DNA of 64,000 nt from Streptomyces sp. NBC_00102. GTDB taxonomy: Bacteria; Actinomycetota; Actinomycetes; Streptomycetales; Streptomycetaceae. Shown here piece by piece: positions 60,986-64,000 of the stretch. The stretch spans positions 1,674,001 to 1,738,000 of the forward strand of contig NZ_JAPEMC010000001.1 in NCBI RefSeq assembly GCF_026343115.1, in the 5' to 3' direction. Both the position numbers and the translations under genes were made by a program. The notes under the pieces are model-generated. The model saw only the letters and a program-made list of their open reading frames with translations. It searched no databases and was not told the DNA's origin. How positions within the stretch are numbered: position 1 is the stretch's first letter; every line of letters starts with the position of its first letter.

Positions 60986-63613
60986 ATGCCGGTGTCCCCC
61001 TTCCCGACTTCCCCGACTTCCGCGACCGCCCTTGCCGCGACCGCCTCCGCTTCCGCCGCCACCCCCGTGCACACGATCGTCGTCGTGGGGCACGGCATGG
61101 TCGGTCAGCGGTTCCTGGAGGCGCTCGCCGAGCGGGGCCTGACCCCGGCGGCCGGTGGCCCGCGGGTGGTCGTGCTCTGCGAGGAGCCCCGCCCCGCCTA
61201 CGACCGGGTCCACCTGACCTCGTACTTCTCCGGCACCTCGCCCGAGGAGCTCTCCATGGTCGAGGCCGGGTTCATGGAGACCCACGGCATCGAGCTGTAC
61301 GTCGGCGACCCGGCGGAGTCCGTCGATCGCGAGGGCCGCACGGTCACCTCGCGGTCCGGGCTCACCTTCGGGTACGACACGCTGGTGCTGGCCACCGGCT
61401 CCTTCCCGTTCGTCCCGCCGGTGCCCGGCAAGGACGCGGAGGGCTGCTTCGTCTACCGCACCATCGAGGACCTGCTCGCCATCGAGGAGTACGCGAAGAA
61501 CGCGACGACCGGCGCGGTGGTCGGCGGAGGGCTGCTCGGTCTGGAGGCGGCCGGGGCGCTCAAGGGACTCGGGCTCGACACGCACGTGGTGGAGTTCGCG
61601 CCCCGGCTGATGCCGGTCCAGGTGGACGAGGGCGGCGGCGCCGCGCTGCTGCGCACCATCGAGTCCATGGGGCTGAGCGTCCACACGGGCGTCGGCACCC
61701 AGGAGGTCACCACCGGGGAGGACGGTGCCGTCAACGGCATGGCGCTCTCGGACGGTTCCGCCCTCGCCACCGATCTGGTGGTCTTCTCGGCGGGCGTCCG
61801 GCCCCGCGACCAGCTGGCCCGAGACTGCGGCCTGGAGGTCGGTCCGCGCGGCGGGATCGTCGTGGACGAGGAGTGCCGCACCTCCGACCCGGCGGTGTTC
61901 GCCATCGGCGAGTGCGCGCTGGCCTCGGACGGCCGGGTGTACGGGCTGGTGGCGCCGGGTTACGAGATGGCGGTGACGACCGCCGGGGTGATCGCGGGCC
62001 AGGAGGCGTCGTTCACCGGGGCGGACCTGTCGACCAAGCTGAAGCTGCTCGGCGTGGACGTGGCCTCGTTCGGTGACGCGCACGGTACGGCCGAGGGCTG
62101 CCTCGACGTGGTGTACGCGGACTCCCGCTCGGGGGTCTACAAGAAGCTGGTGATCGGCGCGGACGGCACCCTGCTCGGCGGGGTGCTGGTCGGGGACGCC
62201 GATCAGTACGGCATGCTCCGCCCGATGACCGGCACGGTGCTGCCGGTCTCCCCTGAGCAGCTGGTGCTGCCGGCCGGTGCGGGCACCCCGGTCGCGCTGG
62301 GCCCGTCCTCGCTGCCGGACGAGGCCGTGATCTGCTCCTGCCACAACGTGACCAAGGGCGCGATCTGCGAGCACACCACGATGCCCGAGGTGAAGAAGTG
62401 CACCAAGGCCGGTACGGGGTGCGGGAGTTGCGTCAAGGTCATCGGACAGCTGCTGCCGCAGAGCGCGGACGCGGGGTTGTGCGGCTGCTTCGCCCACACC
62501 CGCGGCGAGCTGTACGAGATCGTGCGGACCCTCGGCATCACCACCTTCGCCGAGCTGCTGGACTCGCACGGCCGCGAGGAGGCGCGCGGCGGTGACGGCT
62601 GCGAGGTCTGCAAGCCGACGGTCGGTTCGGTCATCGCCTCGCTCGCCCCGACGGTGGGCGCGAGCGGTTACGTGCTGGACGGCGAGCAGGCGTCGCTCCA
62701 GGACACCAACGACCACTTCCTCGCCAACCTCCAGAAGAACGGCTCCTATTCGATCGTGCCGCGCATCCCGGGCGGTGAGATCACCCCGGAGAAGCTGATC
62801 GTGATCGGCGAGGTGGCCCGCGACTTCGGGCTCTACACGAAGATCACCGGCGGTCAGCGGATCGACCTCTTCGGCGCCCGGGTCGACCAGCTCCCGCTGA
62901 TCTGGACCCGGTTGGTGGACGCCGGATTCGAGTCGGGGCACGCGTACGGGAAGTCGCTGCGGACGGTCAAGTCCTGCGTGGGGCAGACCTGGTGCCGGTA
63001 CGGCGTGCAGGACTCGGTGAAGATGGCCATCGACCTGGAGCTGCGCTACCGGGGCCTGCGCTCCCCGCACAAGCTGAAGTCGGCGGTCTCCGGGTGCGCC
63101 CGCGAGTGCGCGGAGGCCCGGGGCAAGGACTTCGGGATCATCGCCACCGCCGGCGGCTGGAACCTCTACGTGGGCGGCAACGGCGGCGCGACCCCGCGCC
63201 ACGCGGACCTGCTCGCGCAGGACCTGTCGGACGCCGAACTCGTGCGCCTCATCGACCGGTTCCTGATGTTCTACATCCGCACCGCGGACCGGCTGGAGCG
63301 CACCTCCGCCTGGCTGGACCGGATCGAGGGCGGCCTCGACCACGTGCGGGACGTGGTGGTCCACGACTCGCTCGGGCTCTGCGACGAGCTGGAGCGGATG
63401 ATGGCCGACCACGTGAAGGGCTACCGCGACGAGTGGGCCGAGACCATCAACGACCCGGAGCGGCTGCGCCGCTTCGTGACCTTCGTGAACGCGCCCGACG
63501 CGCCGGACCCCTCGGTGCGGTTCGTGCCCGAGCGCGACCAGATCAAGCCCGACCTCGACATCCTCGCGGGCCCGGTGCTCGCGATCCGCACCCTGGAAGG
63601 GACCGCATCCTGA
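60986..63613 (+). CDS. nirB: Nitrite reductase [NAD(P)H] large subunit NirB
   Basis: An 875-residue assimilatory nitrite reductase subunit reducing nitrite to ammonium. After a low-complexity Ser/Thr/Ala start come an FAD domain (VVVGHGMVGQRFLEAL), NAD-binding (VVGGGLLGLEAAGALKG), and a BFD-like [2Fe-2S] module (CSCHNVTKGAI, CTKAGTGCGSC). The sirohaem/[4Fe-4S] domain carries SCVGQTWCRYG and SGCARECAEARGKDFG. A TGATG overlap leads into nirD. It needs sirohaem, which the CbiX-like gene in this window might help provide. Confidence 0.96.
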   Translation: MPVSPFPTSPTSATALAATASASAATPVHTIVVVGHGMVGQRFLEALAERGLTPAAGGPRVVVLCEEPRPAYDRVHLTSYFSGTSPEELSMVEAGFMETHGIELYVGDPAESVDREGRTVTSRSGLTFGYDTLVLATGSFPFVPPVPGKDAEGCFVYRTIEDLLAIEEYAKNATTGAVVGGGLLGLEAAGALKGLGLDTHVVEFAPRLMPVQVDEGGGAALLRTIESMGLSVHTGVGTQEVTTGEDGAVNGMALSDGSALATDLVVFSAGVRPRDQLARDCGLEVGPRGGIVVDEECRTSDPAVFAIGECALASDGRVYGLVAPGYEMAVTTAGVIAGQEASFTGADLSTKLKLLGVDVASFGDAHGTAEGCLDVVYADSRSGVYKKLVIGADGTLLGGVLVGDADQYGMLRPMTGTVLPVSPEQLVLPAGAGTPVALGPSSLPDEAVICSCHNVTKGAICEHTTMPEVKKCTKAGTGCGSCVKVIGQLLPQSADAGLCGCFAHTRGELYEIVRTLGITTFAELLDSHGREEARGGDGCEVCKPTVGSVIASLAPTVGASGYVLDGEQASLQDTNDHFLANLQKNGSYSIVPRIPGGEITPEKLIVIGEVARDFGLYTKITGGQRIDLFGARVDQLPLIWTRLVDAGFESGHAYGKSLRTVKSCVGQTWCRYGVQDSVKMAIDLELRYRGLRSPHKLKSAVSGCARECAEARGKDFGIIATAGGWNLYVGGNGGATPRHADLLAQDLSDAELVRLIDRFLMFYIRTADRLERTSAWLDRIEGGLDHVRDVVVHDSLGLCDELERMMADHVKGYRDEWAETINDPERLRRFVTFVNAPDAPDPSVRFVPERDQIKPDLDILAGPVLAIRTLEGTAS

Positions 63614-63981
63614 TGACGGTGACGACGACGGCCCAGGCGCCCGCCACGGACCTCGGCACGGTGCTGCAACTCAGCTACGAAGGCGGCTGGTTCACTCTCT
63701 GCGAGCGCTCCCTGCTGGCCCCCGGGCGCGGGGTGGCGGCGCTGCTCCCGGACGGGCGCCAGGTGGCGGTGTTCACGGACCGGGCGGGACGCGCGTACGC
63801 GATCGACAACCGGGACCCGTTCACGGGGGCGTACGTCCTCTCGCGCGGGCTGCTCGGGTCGGCCGACGGACGCCCGTTCGTGGCCTCGCCGTTGCTGAAG
63901 CAGCGGTTCGACCTCGCGACGGGCGCCTGCCTGGACGACGACGGGGTGACGGTGGAGGCGTACGAGCTCCGGGAGGTGTAG
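63613..63981 (+). CDS. nirD: Nitrite reductase small subunit NirD
   Basis: A 122-residue Rieske-like small subunit of NirBD. It has the NirD fold (VAVFTDRAGRAYAIDNRDPFTGA, seen as RAYAIDNRDPFTGA; FVASPLLKQRFDLATGACLDD) without the Cys/His pairs that bind a cluster in true Rieske proteins, as expected for NirD. Its ATG overlaps the last base of the nirB stop codon (TGATG). The gene is complete, ending 19 bp before the window edge. Confidence 0.95.
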   Translation: MTVTTTAQAPATDLGTVLQLSYEGGWFTLCERSLLAPGRGVAALLPDGRQVAVFTDRAGRAYAIDNRDPFTGAYVLSRGLLGSADGRPFVASPLLKQRFDLATGACLDDDGVTVEAYELREV

Positions 63982-64000
63982 GCCTCGCAGCCCGGTTCTC

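Noticed and set aside
60689..63412. Upstream extension of the TSUP transporter frame, antisense to nirB
   Set aside because: Only the part from 60688 to 59894 shows membrane protein features; the rest is low-complexity shadow of nirB.

Overview
The window is very high-GC DNA with strong G/C third-position bias, frequent GTG starts and many 1-8 bp gene overlaps. The families present (HrdA-type sigma factor, DUF6243, XRE-DUF5753/DUF397 pair, class F sortase, GH92 mannosidase) point to a Streptomyces chromosome. Much of the right two thirds (xylulokinase-like gene, ABC pair, hrdA, dnaG, dgt, cbiX, mannosidase, cutA, sortase, nirBD) looks like conserved core. Accessory islands interrupt it.

Layout. 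1-3.7 kb: a NarL-type sensor kinase cut by the window edge, a small membrane protein, an MsrP-like molybdoenzyme with its cytochrome b partner, and a DUF6243 gene. 3.8-16.1 kb: a divergent gene cluster that I read as an unusual RiPP (ribosomally made, modified peptide) locus. 16.2-19 kb: TetR/MFS efflux pair and a HicB-like protein. 19.1-19.6 kb: three tRNAs. 19.8-33.5 kb: YtxH-like protein, sugar kinase, heterodimeric ABC exporter, hrdA, dnaG, FAD reductase, dGTPase and a tectonin-type propeller. 33.7-43.4 kb: CbiX-like chelatase, HAD phosphatase, GH92, small secreted and membrane proteins, TetR/hydrolase pair. 43.4-51.6 kb: an accessory island with two tyrosine recombinases, small hypothetical genes, XRE/DUF397 and SUKH. 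51.7-64 kb: tannase-like esterase, Nudix, GGCT, CutA, membrane protein, PLP lyase, secreted protein with class F sortase, TSUP transporter and NirBD.

The most interesting system is the RiPP locus. A 65-residue precursor (9674-9871, minus) ends in a Cys. It is followed, in order, by a SPASM radical SAM maturase, an EpiD/LanD-like flavoprotein decarboxylase, an MFS exporter and a B12-type radical SAM enzyme with a CX4CX2C cluster motif. Divergently, five genes that all overlap encode a LuxR-type HTH fused to a second copy of the precursor's leader-like domain, a class III cyclase/AAA+ signalling ATPase, a cytosolic subtilisin-like protease, a GAF protein and a MvdC/MvdD-like ATP-grasp ligase. 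The core has no Ser or Thr, so a decarboxylated C-terminal Cys could not be captured by classical lanthionine chemistry. A radical SAM thioether on the Cys, followed by decarboxylation, is the economical hypothesis. The leader-HTH fusion suggests that the regulator senses the same proteins that bind the precursor. A 162-bp MITE-like element sits inside the biosynthetic operon.

All functional calls come from reading the translated sequence and from memory of families; no database search was run.
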